Source: Diadophis punctatus similis
Lineage: Eukaryota > Chordata > Lepidosauria > Squamata > Dipsadidae
Direction of reading: 5' to 3'
Length of the DNA stretch: 64,000 nucleotides
Assembly: GCA_023053685.1 (NCBI GenBank)
Contig: JALIGW010000016.1
Location: forward strand, 7,656,501 to 7,720,500
The translations under genes were made by a program, and so were the position numbers. Numbering within the stretch: the first letter of the stretch is position 1; every line of letters starts with the position of its first letter. Positions 25,599-39,028 of this stretch are shown in pieces. Under the pieces are notes generated by a model, which ran no database searches, was not told the origin of the DNA, and was given only the letters and a program-made list of their open reading frames with translations.

Positions 25599-25984
25599 CA
25601 GTGATGACGAACCTATGGCATGTGTGCCACAGGTGGCACGCGGAGCCATATCTAAGGGCACGAGAGTCTTTGCCCTATGTCAGCTCCAGCACGCTGGCCA
25701 GCTGATTTTCGGCCTTCTTTTTGGCCATTTTCGCTCTCCCCAGGCTTCAGGAAAACCTCCTGAAGCCTGGGGACGGCGAAAAATGGCCCAACGGGCTACC
25801 AGAAGTCCGGAGACTTCAGTGAGGCCTGTGTGCATGCATAGGGAGGCAACGGGGGCTTCTGCGCATGCGCAGGGGCAGCGCATGGGTTCTGTGCATGCAC
25901 GGGGGGAGGGCATTGCATTATGGGTGTGGGCACGCACGCGCGTGCCCTTTTGGCACCCGAACCAAAAAAGGTTCGCCATCATTG
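25599..25984. mobile_element. hAT element, left member of an inverted tandem
   Basis: Family of 2801. Flanked by CCCTAGTC at 25591-25598 and 25985-25992. It lies inside a CR1 LINE and is in the opposite orientation to its neighbour at 25993. Confidence 0.85.
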
Positions 25985-25992
25985 CCCTAGTC

Positions 25993-26440
25993 CAGTGATG
26001 GCGAACCTTTTTACCCTCGGGTGCCGAAAGCGCGTGCGCGCGTGCTATCACACACGTGCTATCACACACGTGCGAGTGCCCACACCCATAATTCAATGCC
26101 TGGGGAGGGCAAAAACGGCCTCCCCCGCCCCCGCAGAGGCCCTCTGGAGGCCAGAAATGGCTCATTTCCCAACTTCCGGTGGGCCTGGTAGGCCCGTTTT
26201 TCGCCCTCCCCAGGCTCCAGAGTCTTCCCTGGAGCCTGGGGAGGGCGAAAATGCCCCCCTGCCTCCCCGGAGGCCCTCCAGAAACCTAAAATGACCTCCC
26301 AGAGCCTCCGCGTGAGCCGAAAATCGGCTGGCTGGCGTGCACATGCATGCTAGAGCTGAGCTAGGGCAACGGCTCGCGTGCCGGCAGATATGGCTTCGCG
26401 TGCCACCTGTGGCACGCGTGCCATAGGTTCGCCATCACTG
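25993..26440. mobile_element. hAT element, right member of an inverted tandem
   Basis: Family of 2801, reverse orientation to the element on its left. It shares the middle CCCTAGTC (25985-25992) and has a third copy at 26441-26448. Confidence 0.85.
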
Positions 26441-27236
26441 CCCTAGTCCTTCTTTTTAATAAACTAGACATACCCAGTTCCTGCAACCATTCTTCATATG
26501 TTTTAGCCTCCAGTCCCCTAATTATCTTTGTTGCTCTTCTCTGCACTCTTTCTAGAGTCTCAACATTCTTTTTACATTGTGGCGACCAAAACTGAATGCA
26601 GTATTCCAAGTGTGGCCTTACCAAGGCATTATAAAGTGGTATTAACATTTCATGTGATCTTGATTTTATCCCTCTGTTAATGCAGCCTAGAACTTTGTTG
26701 GCTTTTTTGGCAGCTGCTGCACATTGCTGGCTCATATTTAAATGGTTGTCCACTAGGACTCCAAGATCCCTCTCACAGAATAGAATAGAACAGCTTTACA
26801 GAATAGAAAAACAGAAGGTATTTTCCGTCATCACTGCAAGCACCAGAAAGGAGGCTGGGAAAGTGTCACTTCTTTTGTTTTCCCCTGGAGCAAAAAATTA
26901 GTTGTGTTCACCTAGTTGCCATCAAGCATCACCCCAGTTGTAGTTAGGATATCACATCCACATCCCAGCTGCCCAAAGATAGAGGGCATAAAAAGAACGT
27001 AAGAGTTGGAGTGACTCCATATAATTTCATCTATGTTTCTGCAGCTGGACAAGAGAATTAATCTCCATCAACCCACTTTTGCCTATTTGCATAGTTCTTT
27101 GCTTCTGATCAGGGCAAAATGAGTAACCAGATCCTCTTAACTCCATTAATTATACCTGTTTATATGCTTATATGCTAACTCCCCATACCACTAATTAAAT
27201 AAGTGCTGTGTAATCAGGGTAATATATAGAACTAAT

Positions 27237-27487
27237 ATAGCAATAGCAATAGCACTTAGACTTATATACTGCTTTACAGTGCTTTACAGCCTTCTCTAAG
27301 CCGTTTACAAAGTCAGTATATTGCTCCAAACAATCTGGGTCCTCATTTTACCCACCTCGGAAGGATGGAAGGCTGAGTCAACCTCGAGACTGTTGAGATT
27401 TGAACTGCCAAATTGCAGGCAGCCGGCAGGCAGCAGAAGTAGCCTGCAGTATTGCACTCCAACCACTGCGCCACCGCGGCTCATAAT
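27237..27487 (-). mobile_element. tRNA-derived SINE, nearly full length
   Basis: Minus strand starts 'gagccgcggtggcgcagtgg' (tRNA-like head at the right), then the body shared with 23590, ending in an 'agtgctattgctattgct' tail at the left. Confidence 0.75.
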
Positions 27488-27799
27488 ATACTTTGCCTTG
27501 GTATAAAGTAAATCTTGAATGATTATTATGCTATGCTATGCTATGCTGCTATGTTTTATGGTAATGGCCAAGGTGCACTGAGTGAGTCTTAGCATAATAT
27601 CAGAATGCTTTAGACTATACTTTTATGACACAGGAATAAAGTGTGTTATGCAAACACAGCCAATCTAATTATTTAGAGTTTAGTAAGCTGTGTGAACATT
27701 TTAAAAATGGATTCATTGAATAAAACCTGATAAGTAACGAACTATGGGAAAGCAACAATGAGAAGACATGCCATGCAAACAGTCTTCTGAAATGTCGAG

Positions 27800-28093
<294 letters not shown>

Positions 28094-28889
28094 TGAAATT
28101 AAAAGGGGAGGCATTTTCAAAGATTTTGTCCACATACTTGTTTGGGAAGAAATTCTATTCATTTTGGTTGTATGATTCCCCCCCCCTCCCCATATACTAA
28201 ATAGAAAGAGAATTGCATTTGCAACCAACATGAAGCTTTAAAAAAGGTTCATGCTATATGCAGCTGTAAACATCTGCTATGACCAAAAATACCTACCAGT
28301 TTCGTTATCACCCTCCCTTTATTTCATAATGCGACACCATTTCATACTATTTTACATTCCTTCATCTGGCACGCTTGTGGAACAATAGAACTTTGTGACA
28401 GTACAACACAAGGCAAGATCTACAAGCAGTAATGGAAATGCATACTCTTCTGCCTCATTTCAACTCCAGCTGGGTTAGAATAATTGCACTCTAAGTAGGG
28501 ATTTCTAATGCTTAGGAGATAAATTTTCCTCCTTCAGCTAGAATTTCTGTTCCCCCACTGTGCAATTACTATGTATGAAAGCCATGCATAAAATCAGAAG
28601 TTACGATGCATAGTTAAAACCTAAAAACTCAGTATCACGACTTCCTGAATCTATACTAAGATAATATATGTATTTAATTATTTAAAGATGACTAACTATT
28701 AATTAGCATTGGAAATGTCGTAACATCGCAAGAAGAAATTGAAAAAAGAAAGTGGACCAGGGATAAGCAGCTGGAGTAGAACCATTGAAACACTGAAATA
28801 CTGTAGGAAATTTGAATGACATTTCAGAAGACTGTTTCCCCCCCCACCTTTTTATTATACACAAGATGCAAATAACAGCAAGTTTTCTA

Positions 28890-29334
<445 letters not shown>

Positions 29335-30337
29335 ATTTGAGGAGGAAAGCAATTTGAAAGTCAGAATTAATTTCTCAAGAACAGCACATGTGACTTCAGC
29401 TCATCCTTGCCATCTTAATTTAACCAGCCTCTAAATCAACCAGCCTGCTGGTCTTCAGAAGTGCTGGGCTGCAATCTGATTATGATCATCCAAGCACAGC
29501 CAGGAGATTAGGGAAACGTGTTAAATCTAATCTATATGATAAATTTATGATGGCTCCTGACTTTTATTTCTCCAAGAATAATGAAACCTGATCTATGCAT
29601 CTCTTACAAACCACCATGGGGCCATAACCTATATGAGGTCATTTGTACCTTCTTGCTGTCTCCTATGGACCTCCAAGATAATAGACAAGTTTACCAAATG
29701 CATTTTCCAATCAGATGTTTGAAACAGGCAAGTGACAAAATGGAAGTTATTATTTACTGATAGTAACAGATCTTTTAGGGCTTATCTACTCTGCCTAGTT
29801 GCATTGTCACTAGAATTGACAGGCAACTCTTTCTGAAGATCAGAAACGAATAATTTCACCCACTATTAATTATATAACCACATTCAAAGCAGTCTTGATA
29901 TGTTTTCTTCTGTTCCTTTCCCGAAGCATATGTTTCCCTGAAGTGTAGGAAGATGATGATATGATGATCACCATCATCATCACCATCATCAAATTCACTT
30001 GTGATGGGATGCCATCATGTGAGAAGTTTTTGTGTCCCATTGATGTTGAGAGCTATTCTAATATCATAGTGTAGCTCTCTACACTATGTAGACCAAACCA
30101 AGAAGGCTCAAACTTATTGATATTGGCTATAGTAACAGAATTTTGCAAATGTGATTGCTTGTTACTGGTCAACCAGGACTGCATCTGATATACAGCGATT
30201 AGAGTGCAGTACTGCAGGCCACTTTAGCTGACTGTGATCCGCAGGTCAGCAGTTCAAATCTCACCTGCTCAAGGTTGACTCAGACTTCCATCCTTCCGAG
30301 GTAGGTAAAATGAGGACCCAGATTGTTGGGGACAATA

Positions 30338-30543
30338 TAAATATTTTATTTATTTATTTATTTATTTATCTATGGTTTCTTATATGCCGCCCCACTCCCG
30401 AGGGACTCAGGGCGGCTTACAACACAGGAAAAATACAAGAAAACCAATAAATGCAATTAAAATCAAAATATAAAAATTAAAAATTACAATATAAAAGAAC
30501 CATTCAACCACCAGACATACCCGGGGGAGAGTGCAGATGGAGT
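30338..30543 (-). mobile_element. L2-like LINE 3' untranslated fragment
   Basis: A TTTA tail followed by a tract like atgccgccccactcccgagg, shared with the 3' region of the element at 11188. It is inserted into a tRNA-derived SINE whose left part ends near 30337 and whose tail resumes near 30590. Confidence 0.6.
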
Positions 30544-30598
30544 TAAGTGGTTTACACCAGTAAGCAAATATACATTGCTTACTGGTGTAAACCACTTA
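30544..30598. repeat. Perfect 24-bp inverted repeat
   Basis: Arms 30544-30567 and 30575-30598 are exact reverse complements with a 7-bp loop. It lies at the junction of an L2-like fragment and a SINE tail. Confidence 0.9.
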
Positions 30599-30634
30599 GA
30601 GAGTGCTTGCACGGTGAGGCGGTATATAAATCTC

Positions 30635-30639
30635 TCAAA

Positions 30640-30718
<79 letters not shown>

Positions 30719-30720
30719 AT
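30635..30720. repeat. (AAAT)n microsatellite
   Basis: About 20 AAAT units at the tail of the interrupted SINE. Confidence 0.95.
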
Positions 30721-32100
30721 ATGATGGCTATTGGGCATCAAATCATAAATGGGCTACAGGACATGATTCCCTCTGCTAATCAATTAGGGCAAGGAACTGC
30801 AAAGCATCTGGAAAACAAAACAAAAATGGAAATCTTAGTCTATTGTTCAAAAGAGGATGAAACAATCCTGTTTTGAATAATACTATTTTGGCTCCAACCA
30901 CTCAGCAAGGGGATTTCAAAAATGGATGTACTAGATTTGGAATGAAAACAGCAACAACAACAACCACCCCAGGTGCAGTTATTATTGAAGAGTGGACTGA
31001 TATATGAGTTCAACAACTCTTAGCAAAAGCTGATTTAGAAGCATTGGGATGTGAATCAAATGGCAATTGGAAAAACCTGATGTGATGGAATGTAGTCTGG
31101 ATTCCCAAGAGTGAGGGAGTGCATTCCAGAACAGCAAGAGACAATTCATTTCAGATAGTTTGTGTGAGAAAAAAAAAAGGCTGAAGACGGCTCCTTCCTA
31201 ATAGTTCCCACATTATACATTATGGTTTATTGGGGGTGATAGTTTGCTTTAGTTTGGCAAGATTCTGTCTATGGGTGAGGAACAATAAAGAAATCTGTTT
31301 GGAAGAATCACAATGTGTTTTTCTTGGTCTTTGAAGACTGACACCCGAAGAGCTACAGATGCATGATAGTGGGTACTTCAATCTATGAGTGGAAATAGAA
31401 AACAAGAGTCAAGATTCTCAAGAAAATGATCTTAGGAAAGAAAATATAGCAATTCATAGGCACAAGTAACCAGAATGAACTGGAAGGCTGAAAAAGTCAT
31501 TAAAAATATTGGAACTGATAGCAAGAATGAGACTTCTTGCCTTAAATGCCAACAAAAAGAGGAACCTTACTGAAGATTCTTCATAAATAAAGTATTGGAA
31601 ACCATTTCATTATCAACACCTGATAAATAGAACAGCTTGATATATTTTGCTGCTTATGTTATCCCCAAAGAACATGGACATGAAATTAAGAACCAAAAGC
31701 AAATTAGGGAAGGTAAATCCAAATGGAAAACTAATTTAGAATTGACAGTAAACCATCTGCAGGCAAACTAGCATTTTGAAAACTTAGAAAAATGGAAAGA
31801 GGAACAAGCGAAGCTATAGCTAAAAATCCCCACAATATAATTATGAAGTTTCCGAAAGACTCCCTAATTAATGCAGGAGCCATGAGCCAAAGTCCAAAAG
31901 AAATACTGTACAAATATTTATTAAAAGCGACATCTCGGCAATACTCCGTTGCAGCCAGAACTGAGTTGACTCAGGCTGCACGCCCTCATGACCCTGTTTC
32001 CCCCCTTCTCATTGGACATGTCATAAATCACATTCTCCAATTAATCACGTTGGCGGATTGTGCACCCCACACCCCTCCTTCTGACTCCGGTAGCCTAGGA

Positions 32101-32254
32101 CAGGGGTCTCCCACCTTGGCAACTTTAAGACTTGTGGACTTCAACTCCCAGAGTTCCTCAGCCAGATTTGCTTGTGGACTTCAGCTTTGCTGGCTGAGGA
32201 ACTCTGGGAATTGAAGTCCACAAGTCTTAAAATTGCCAAGGTTGGAGAACCCTG
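32101..32254. mobile_element. Palindromic hAT-like MITE
   Basis: Family of 202. Flanked by GCCTAGGA and GCGTAGGA (7 of 8). The central segments 'cttcaactcccagag' and complement form the palindrome. Confidence 0.78.
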
Positions 32255-32799
32255 GCGTAGGACACAATCAGTAAAAGAAACATTTGTGGAATGCAGTTTC
32301 CCTCCTCCCCTCCGTTTCATGGCAACTTGAAATCTTTGCAAGTTGACAATAATATTGGAATCAAAAAGCCAGAAGAATTGAAACTGAAGATATGATTCCC
32401 TTCTAGATCGCTGAATAACAAAAAGTTTGGAAAAGTTTGGAAATCAGTCAAAATATCTGAGGTTTTATAGAAACAATAATAAAAGCATGGAAGACAAAGT
32501 AAAGGCTTAATAATGATGGATTATGTCTGCTCAGAATAAAAAGGAGAATGTTTCAGTTCGGGAATGATCCCATTGACAGGAGTGCAAAGTAATGCAAAGC
32601 ATGGCCATCAGTTTTGCAACCATTTAAAATAATCTTCCATTTTAAAACATGGTTTTGATTTATACACTTAATCAAAGCCATGTGGGAATCATTAGTAAAC
32701 ATCAATAGTGGTGATATTGCAATGCCAATTGGAGTTGATATATGTGTGATAATTGAAGTAAAGAAGGGCACTACCAAGAAGATATTCAACTCATGAATT

Positions 32800-33575
32800 C
32801 ATAAGGAGAACAACCATCCAAAGTCTACACCTGAGTAAGTTTATAGGTATTTGGGAATCTTTTGTAGAGCCAGGTAAAAAAGAAAAACATTGCAAGTAGT
32901 TAAGGAAAATCTTAGTCTAAATGATGGGAAAATAGGGTCATCAACTCATGGGCAAACAGTGAGAAGGGGAAAAATAATAGGGCCTTAGTGATTATATAAA
33001 CTCTTTTTTTACATTCCTGTAATCCCTTAATTCGGGTCAAGATGAAAAAACTAAACTAAACTAAAAACCCAAAACAAAACTTTGGAAGAATCTCAGAAGG
33101 AAGAGTTGTTTGGAGAAATGGAATCAAAACATGGCTATAAAAAGCAATGGCTTGAAAGGAGATTAGAAAATTGAAAAACCAAAAGAAAGAAAAATTGTAT
33201 AACAGCAGAACATGGCAGTAGCCTGAGAACGGTACGTTAAAAGGAAATAAACGAATGTTTTTTTTTATTGACCAAGAACAAAATTATCAAAGGAAAACTA
33301 AGAGACTAGTTTGGATAATAAATGTCAATTGTGCTGAGTTAAGGTTGAAATAGTTGACAGTATAACTAGAAGCAGGGAAATTACCCAAACATAATGCAAA
33401 AAAAAAAAAAAAAGGAGGATTGAGTTGGGAAGATATTAGACTGGTATTTACATAAAACATATGGATTCAAAGTCAACAAGAATTACTGGAATTATGACAT
33501 CACAAAGTCATTGAACATTTTATGGGAGTTTAAAATTCAGATTGAACACACCAGACATTATTCTCATTGAAAAAT
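32800..33575 (+). mobile_element. Decayed R4/Dong-like LINE remnant
   Basis: Frame-shifted pieces resemble the R4/Dong element on the opposite strand at 46 kb. Near 32842 the text reads YRYLGIF, a typical RT motif, and at 33510-33580 it reads like LKFRLNTPDIILIEK, parallel to the PD-containing endonuclease motif of the better copy. Several indels and stops intervene. The left boundary is uncertain and may extend to about 30.7 kb. Confidence 0.5.
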
Positions 33576-33604
33576 AGCATACCAATAAAGGAGAATATTT
33601 TTAG

Positions 33605-34028
33605 CTCAGGGTTAAAATGAGGGGTCCTTGGTGCTCTCTGAGCTTGCTTGTTTTCTTGCAGACGTTTCATTACACAAACTAGGCAACATCATCAGTGCTA
33701 GAAAAGAATCATGTTTGGTTTATTGATGCAACCATTTCAAGAGGCACTGATGTTGAAAACAAAAAATTTAAAAAGTTTACAAAATACTGAGATTTGGAAA
33801 TAAAGAGATTGCAAAACTTTGTAAGTACTATTAGAAGAGAATATATGTAGTTCAGGGTTGAATTGTGGAGTTCTTGGTGCTCTCTGTGCTTGGTTGTTTG
33901 CTTGCAGACAATTTGTTACCAGACTGATTAGCATCTTCAGTGCACCTTCAGCATCCTTAGTGAAGGTTTTACCTGGCCTGGTAATGGAGTGATTGTAAGC
34001 AGACAACCAGGCTCAGAGGGCACCACCA
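33605..34028. repeat. Cluster of three hammerhead-bearing repeat copies
   Basis: Minus-strand copy at 33605-33710 with CTGATGA (33695-33689), a partly paired stem, GAAA and ACGT then C (33668-33661). A second minus-strand copy at about 33846-33943 has CTGAAGA but a changed GAAA box. A + strand copy at about 33960-34028 faces it head-to-head. All share the downstream segment 'caagctcagagagcacc' with the 49.4-kb pair. It follows directly after the decayed R4-like element. Confidence 0.6.
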
Positions 34029-35494
34029 TCTTCACAACTGTCACCAGAAATCTGGGTCAACTAATGGGCTATCTTTAGATATGTTTACCTCACGAGGTAC
34101 AGTACCTCACTCTTCCATAAGGATTAGTAGCATATTTTGACTAACTTGATTTTGTCTCTCTGGGAGGGCTTTTCCAGGAGTAGTTTACTTATTTAGACTT
34201 TGGACTTCAAAGCAGGGGTTCTTACCTTGTGGGGAAACTGGTCCCCTTTCACAATCTAATGAAACCCATGGACACCACCTCAGAACAAATTATTCACATG
34301 CATAAATTGTGTAACAAAAGAAACCTATTATGCTCAAATACAATTATCAAAATATTACTGGCATGTATGGATATTTAGGCACAAAAGAACCTTTGAAATA
34401 AAAATGGTATTGATCATTATTACTTATAGTTTTAGAGAAAAGGGTACTGCATACAATAAAATGTATTCTGTTCCCACTTTTTAAGGGTATAATACTTTTA
34501 CATAGCATTGAAATTAAATTCTATTTTTGCAGGCTGGAGACCATAAATTACTTTGTTGCCTATGTTATTATTGAATGAAAATCTAAATTACAGCTAAATT
34601 TCAGTTAAAGGTTAGTGAAAATAAAGTTGTAATTTTATATACCATCCAAGTTCACGGACACCCTGAAAATTATCCACAAACCCTCAGGTTAAAGACCCCC
34701 GCCACTAGCTGAAGTATAAAAAGCTGCAGAAGTCACTTCCATGACCAGTGCAGGAAATTTCCCAATAAACCCTTTCTTTTTATCTAGAAATCTGGCTTTA
34801 TTAATTTTAGAAGGGAAATTTTCATTAAAACTTCCTCAAACTGCAGAGTTCCATAGTTTTGAGTTTCAGCACAGGCCCAATAGTTTCTGTATTTGGGGTT
34901 TTAAGCAGAAATATTCAAAGTATCTCCCTTTTTATTTGCCTAAAATTGGGCTGAAGGGATATAATCTGGTTAAGAACTTTTCAACTGGACAGACCAGGAT
35001 GCTAGGAATCATAGCTACCATTTCTTGGGGAACTCTTACAAAAAGGGATAGGCCAGAAGGTATTTATGTTATCATTCCTTCCATTTTACAGTACTGTACA
35101 TATAAAAAGAAATATTGGTGATACATATTACTACCGGTATATCTTATTTTGCAGGTACAGCCCAGGATTTTGGAGAAATTTTAAACACAAGAGAACTGTA
35201 CTCCACCTGGAACTAAAGGCAGCTGGAAAGAAAAAAAAAATTACTCCTTTTTGGAGGATTTATGCCCAATTTCCCCCCCCCAAAGGCAGAAGAAAGGAAA
35301 ATTGACAAAAGAGTATCTCAGTAGTAAGTATAAAGATTATCCCCAGTCTAATATGCTGTATGTATTTTAGCTGTTATTGTCTTCATTCCCTGCAGGATAA
35401 TAAGAATTGTACGGTAGTCAAAAGCATTTAAAATGGAAGTTTAGATTATTTCAGTGTTTTGGCAGACTGTGGCAAAGTTCAACAGATCTTATAG

Positions 35495-35897
35495 CAGTGG
35501 TGGCAAACCTTTTTCGGCTCGCGTGCCAAAAAGGAGGGGGCGCTCGCATGCCCACACCCATTCCCTCCCCCCCACGCATGCGCACAACACCCCCCCATGC
35601 TGCCCCCTGCGCATGCGCACACCCCCCCACCCCCGCACAAAGACTTACCGGAGCCTGGAACAGCATACAGGTAAACCGGAAGTGAGGAAAAGTGCACTTC
35701 CGGTTTGTCCGTTTTGTAGTTTTTTGCATTCCGGAGCTTCAGGGAGCTTCCCTGAACCCTCCAGAGTGCAAAAAACAGCACACCGGCAAACCGGAAGTTT
35801 TTCGCACTTCCGGTTTGCCGGTGGGAACCCTTGCGTACCGGCTTCTATGGCTCTGCGTGCCACCTCTGGCACGTGTGCCATAGGTTCGCCACCACGG
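35495..35897. mobile_element. Non-autonomous hAT element, 403 bp
   Basis: TIRs related to those of 2801 (CAGTGGTGGCAAACC); perfect 8-bp duplication TCTTATAG at 35487-35494 and 35898-35905. GC-rich inside, without a transposase frame. Confidence 0.82.
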
Positions 35898-36758
35898 TCT
35901 TATAGCATGGAGCTATCACTAAGGAATTGTTCTAGAAGTTATATACTTTTATTAATAATCTTGCCATTCTTGGTACACAACCCAATTTGATCTGACGAAA
36001 TTTCCTTATCAATACCACAGGTTTCAAGAGAACACCAAGATAGTTAGTTTCATGCAGTCCTTTCAAACAGAAATTCCCCGATGAGCTTTCCCTCTGCAAG
36101 AGATAAGCCAGCCAGAAACAAAATGAAAAAACGCTACATTCTGAGAACAGAAAGTAACTTTTTCTCTTTCCCAGCACACATGATAATCTTCAAGATCTGA
36201 ACTTCCTGAGATGAAAAAAAATATTTTTAAAAAACATGCTTTACAAACAAGAGATATTTCATTCTTTTAAAAAAGAAACTTCCCTTCCAAAGCATGTTTC
36301 CCCCCTTGATGGTAATTAGTGGAAATTGCAACAAAATATTGCAGATTCTGGCATGCTCTTCAGAGGGCCAACTAGCAAGGTACTCAGAGAATGGGTTCAT
36401 TGATAATGACTATGTTTGCACAATCCAATCAACCAACTGTATTTAACCAAGTGTTGTTGTTAACCTAATGAGATCACAGAACTGTTCTCAAAAGATCAAA
36501 TTTATTATGACCTATCCAGTTGTTAAGGTCTACAGAAGAGGGCCTTTTGAATTTGACCCCATTGTCAAAGACCAATTTTTCTGGCATACAAGAGAGGACC
36601 ATCTCCTGTGCTGTTTCAGTATAAGCATTCCCTTTGGAGGCACATTTGCTAAATCTCACTAATCTTTCCTTAGATGATTTTAGTATTTAACTTTAATCGT
36701 ATTTTATTTATATATTAATTTCCGTTGACTGTTTTCAGTATACACCAGAGCAGAAGAT

Positions 36759-36932
36759 AGCAATAGCAATAGCACTTTACTTATATACCGCTTCATAGTG
36801 CTTTACAGCCCTCTCTAAGCGGTTTACAGAGTTCAGCATATTGCCCCCAACAATCTGGGTCCTCATTTTACCGACCTCGGAAGGATGGAAGGCTGAGTCA
36901 ACCTTGAGCCTGGTGAGATTTGAACAGCTGAA
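36759..36932 (-). mobile_element. tRNA-derived SINE, 3' part
   Basis: Same family as 27237, minus strand; the head is lost near 36932. Confidence 0.65.
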
Positions 36933-38913
36933 CTGCTGAACTTCTAATAAAAGAAGTCGTATAATCCCTGCAAAATTGACCAAGAGTAACCTCCTGAACT
37001 TGCTGTCAGCCAGATTTGACAGCTGATACACATTTTAGCATTTAAACCTGCTCAAGCTAATATTTTGTTTTTCCAAAATGAATCTGTCATCCTTCAAATT
37101 ATGCACTCATTACAAACTAATTCAAAAGACAATCGTCAAAACAGGAAGCATCATTAATATAAAAATATGAGAATCCACCAAAACAGATATATAAAATGTG
37201 GTGCAGATTTGGCTGATAGAATATTTTTTTAAATCAAAAACAGTATTTTTTTAAAAAACACTAGATTTTAAAACAAACATTTCTTCTGATTATTCAAATG
37301 GCATTTCTACAAAGGACAGTCTATCCAGATATGGTCTCCTACTGTTCCCAGAATTAGATGTAATGGTCTTTGGCAACAGCCAGAATCTTAAAAAATCGAT
37401 GGAGTAACTCTTTAGGATCTAAACTATTGTCACAATACACAGAGCAAGCATGCAGTAGAATTGAAATGTTAATCATTTCTATCTCCCACCTCAAGCAGGT
37501 AAAGTTATCAGTAATGGAAAATGTTCTAAGCTGTCCTATGGACTCTTGAATCTATTAGTGAATTTTTCTTCCACTTTAAACCAACAGTTGATAAAAGAAA
37601 CATAAAGCATGGCCAAGAGTCCAGGAATGCAGCTTTGGCTTTTCTATTAAAGCCAGATGTACTAAACTGTGGTAGAAGACACAATGGTGCTCTCAAATCT
37701 ATTTTGCAAAAACTTCCACAATTGAAAAATCAAAGCACATTCACAGAAAAAGTTAATGAGTGATGGTCTTCCTCTGCCAGTTATACTCAGTACAGAAACT
37801 TTTTTGCTACGCCAACATAACAAGGACGAGCATAATGTAACTTTATTGTGTGGGAAAGGGTTATTATAAACTGTTTATATTTTATTGTTCAAATGTTATG
37901 CACCAAAATACATTTATTTCAAATATAGGAGACTAAGACTAGAGCTGGACCAGCTGTTAGCCCTGAAAGCTCTCCAGGTGATTCTGGATTCTTTTGCAAC
38001 CCAACCTATCTCCCATGAATATTATTATGGGGGAAAATAAAAGCCTGAAGGCTAGGAAGATATCCGTTGCTTTAACCATTTATATTTGTTTCAAGAGAAC
38101 ACTTTCTTCCAGTCAAAGATGATTTCCTGACAATTGTTAATATTCAGAAAATGAAAGACATCTGCTCACAAAGAAGGAGCATAGAAAACTAGATACAAGG
38201 TTTATTTTCAGATTCTGAAAAATGCTAAGTACTGCATCAGCAGTTTAAATAATATTTATAAGATAGGTACAAAATTGATACTAAGTGTTGACTCTACCTA
38301 GTTTTTCATACCAGCTATTTCAAGAAACATTTTTAAAAGAAAGCACAGATCACCTTGACAGTGAAGTTTGTTTGCACTTGTCATTTCATAGCACTGTTGT
38401 TTTCAATGGTCGATGAAGATAAATCAAAATATCCAGTGTCCATGAAGATTTTTTTTTCAGCAAAATCTAATACATTTACATAATGTATTAATTTCTTCTC
38501 TACTTTCAAAATGCAGATAAAGGAACAGAGGACAGAAATCATACCTTCCTTCCTTCTTTCTTTCTTCCCTCCCTCCCTTTCTTCTATTTCCAATGAACTC
38601 ATTGTAATCCATATGACAATGGATTATAGACTGACAGACTGACAGAGGAACATGACAGTGTTTATTTTTTACTTAGCTCATTTAATTTTCAATGGCTTGG
38701 TGCATACTGGAAATAATTTAATCATATTCTTTTATATAACATGCCATTCGCTACAAATTAATATTCTATGTAGTCTGAAGACCCATGCTTCAGCATATAT
38801 GAAAAACTTCAAAAGATGAAAGAGATTCAAAAGTTCTGTGTAAGAAATAACATGGCTTTGGTATTTCTATGTAAGAAATTTCCTACATGGCTTTGGACCA
38901 GGGTATCCTAAGG

Positions 38914-39028
38914 CAGGGGTCTCCAACCTTGGCAACTTTACGACTTGTGGACTTCAACTCCCAGAATTCCTCAGCCAGCGGGAGTTGAAGTCCACAAGTC
39001 GTAAAGTTGCCAAGGTTGGAGACCCCTG
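38914..39028. mobile_element. Palindromic hAT-like MITE with perfect target duplication
   Basis: Family of 202. TCCTAAGG at 38906-38913 and 39029-39036. TIR CAGGGGTCTCCAACCTTGGC. A damaged relative sits at about 39191-39271. Confidence 0.85.

Larger units (their letters stand above)
25276..26775 (-). mobile_element. CR1 LINE 3' end, split by two hAT elements
   Basis: The outer parts (25276-25590 and 26449-26775) form one CR1 3' terminal region on the minus strand. The right part translates to an RT-end segment with [37 protein letters not shown] and [16 protein letters not shown], all typical of CR1. The left part is the CR1 3' region, followed at 25171-25275 by TAA/CAA repeats. Two hAT elements are inserted at a CCCTAGTC target. 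Confidence 0.85.
30178..30640 (+). mobile_element. tRNA-derived SINE interrupted by an L2-like fragment
   Basis: Head and body at 30178-30337, then an L2-like 3' fragment, then the SINE tail ('ggcggtatataaatc') at 30590-30636, leading into an AAAT array. A 24-bp perfect hairpin lies at the right junction. Confidence 0.65.
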
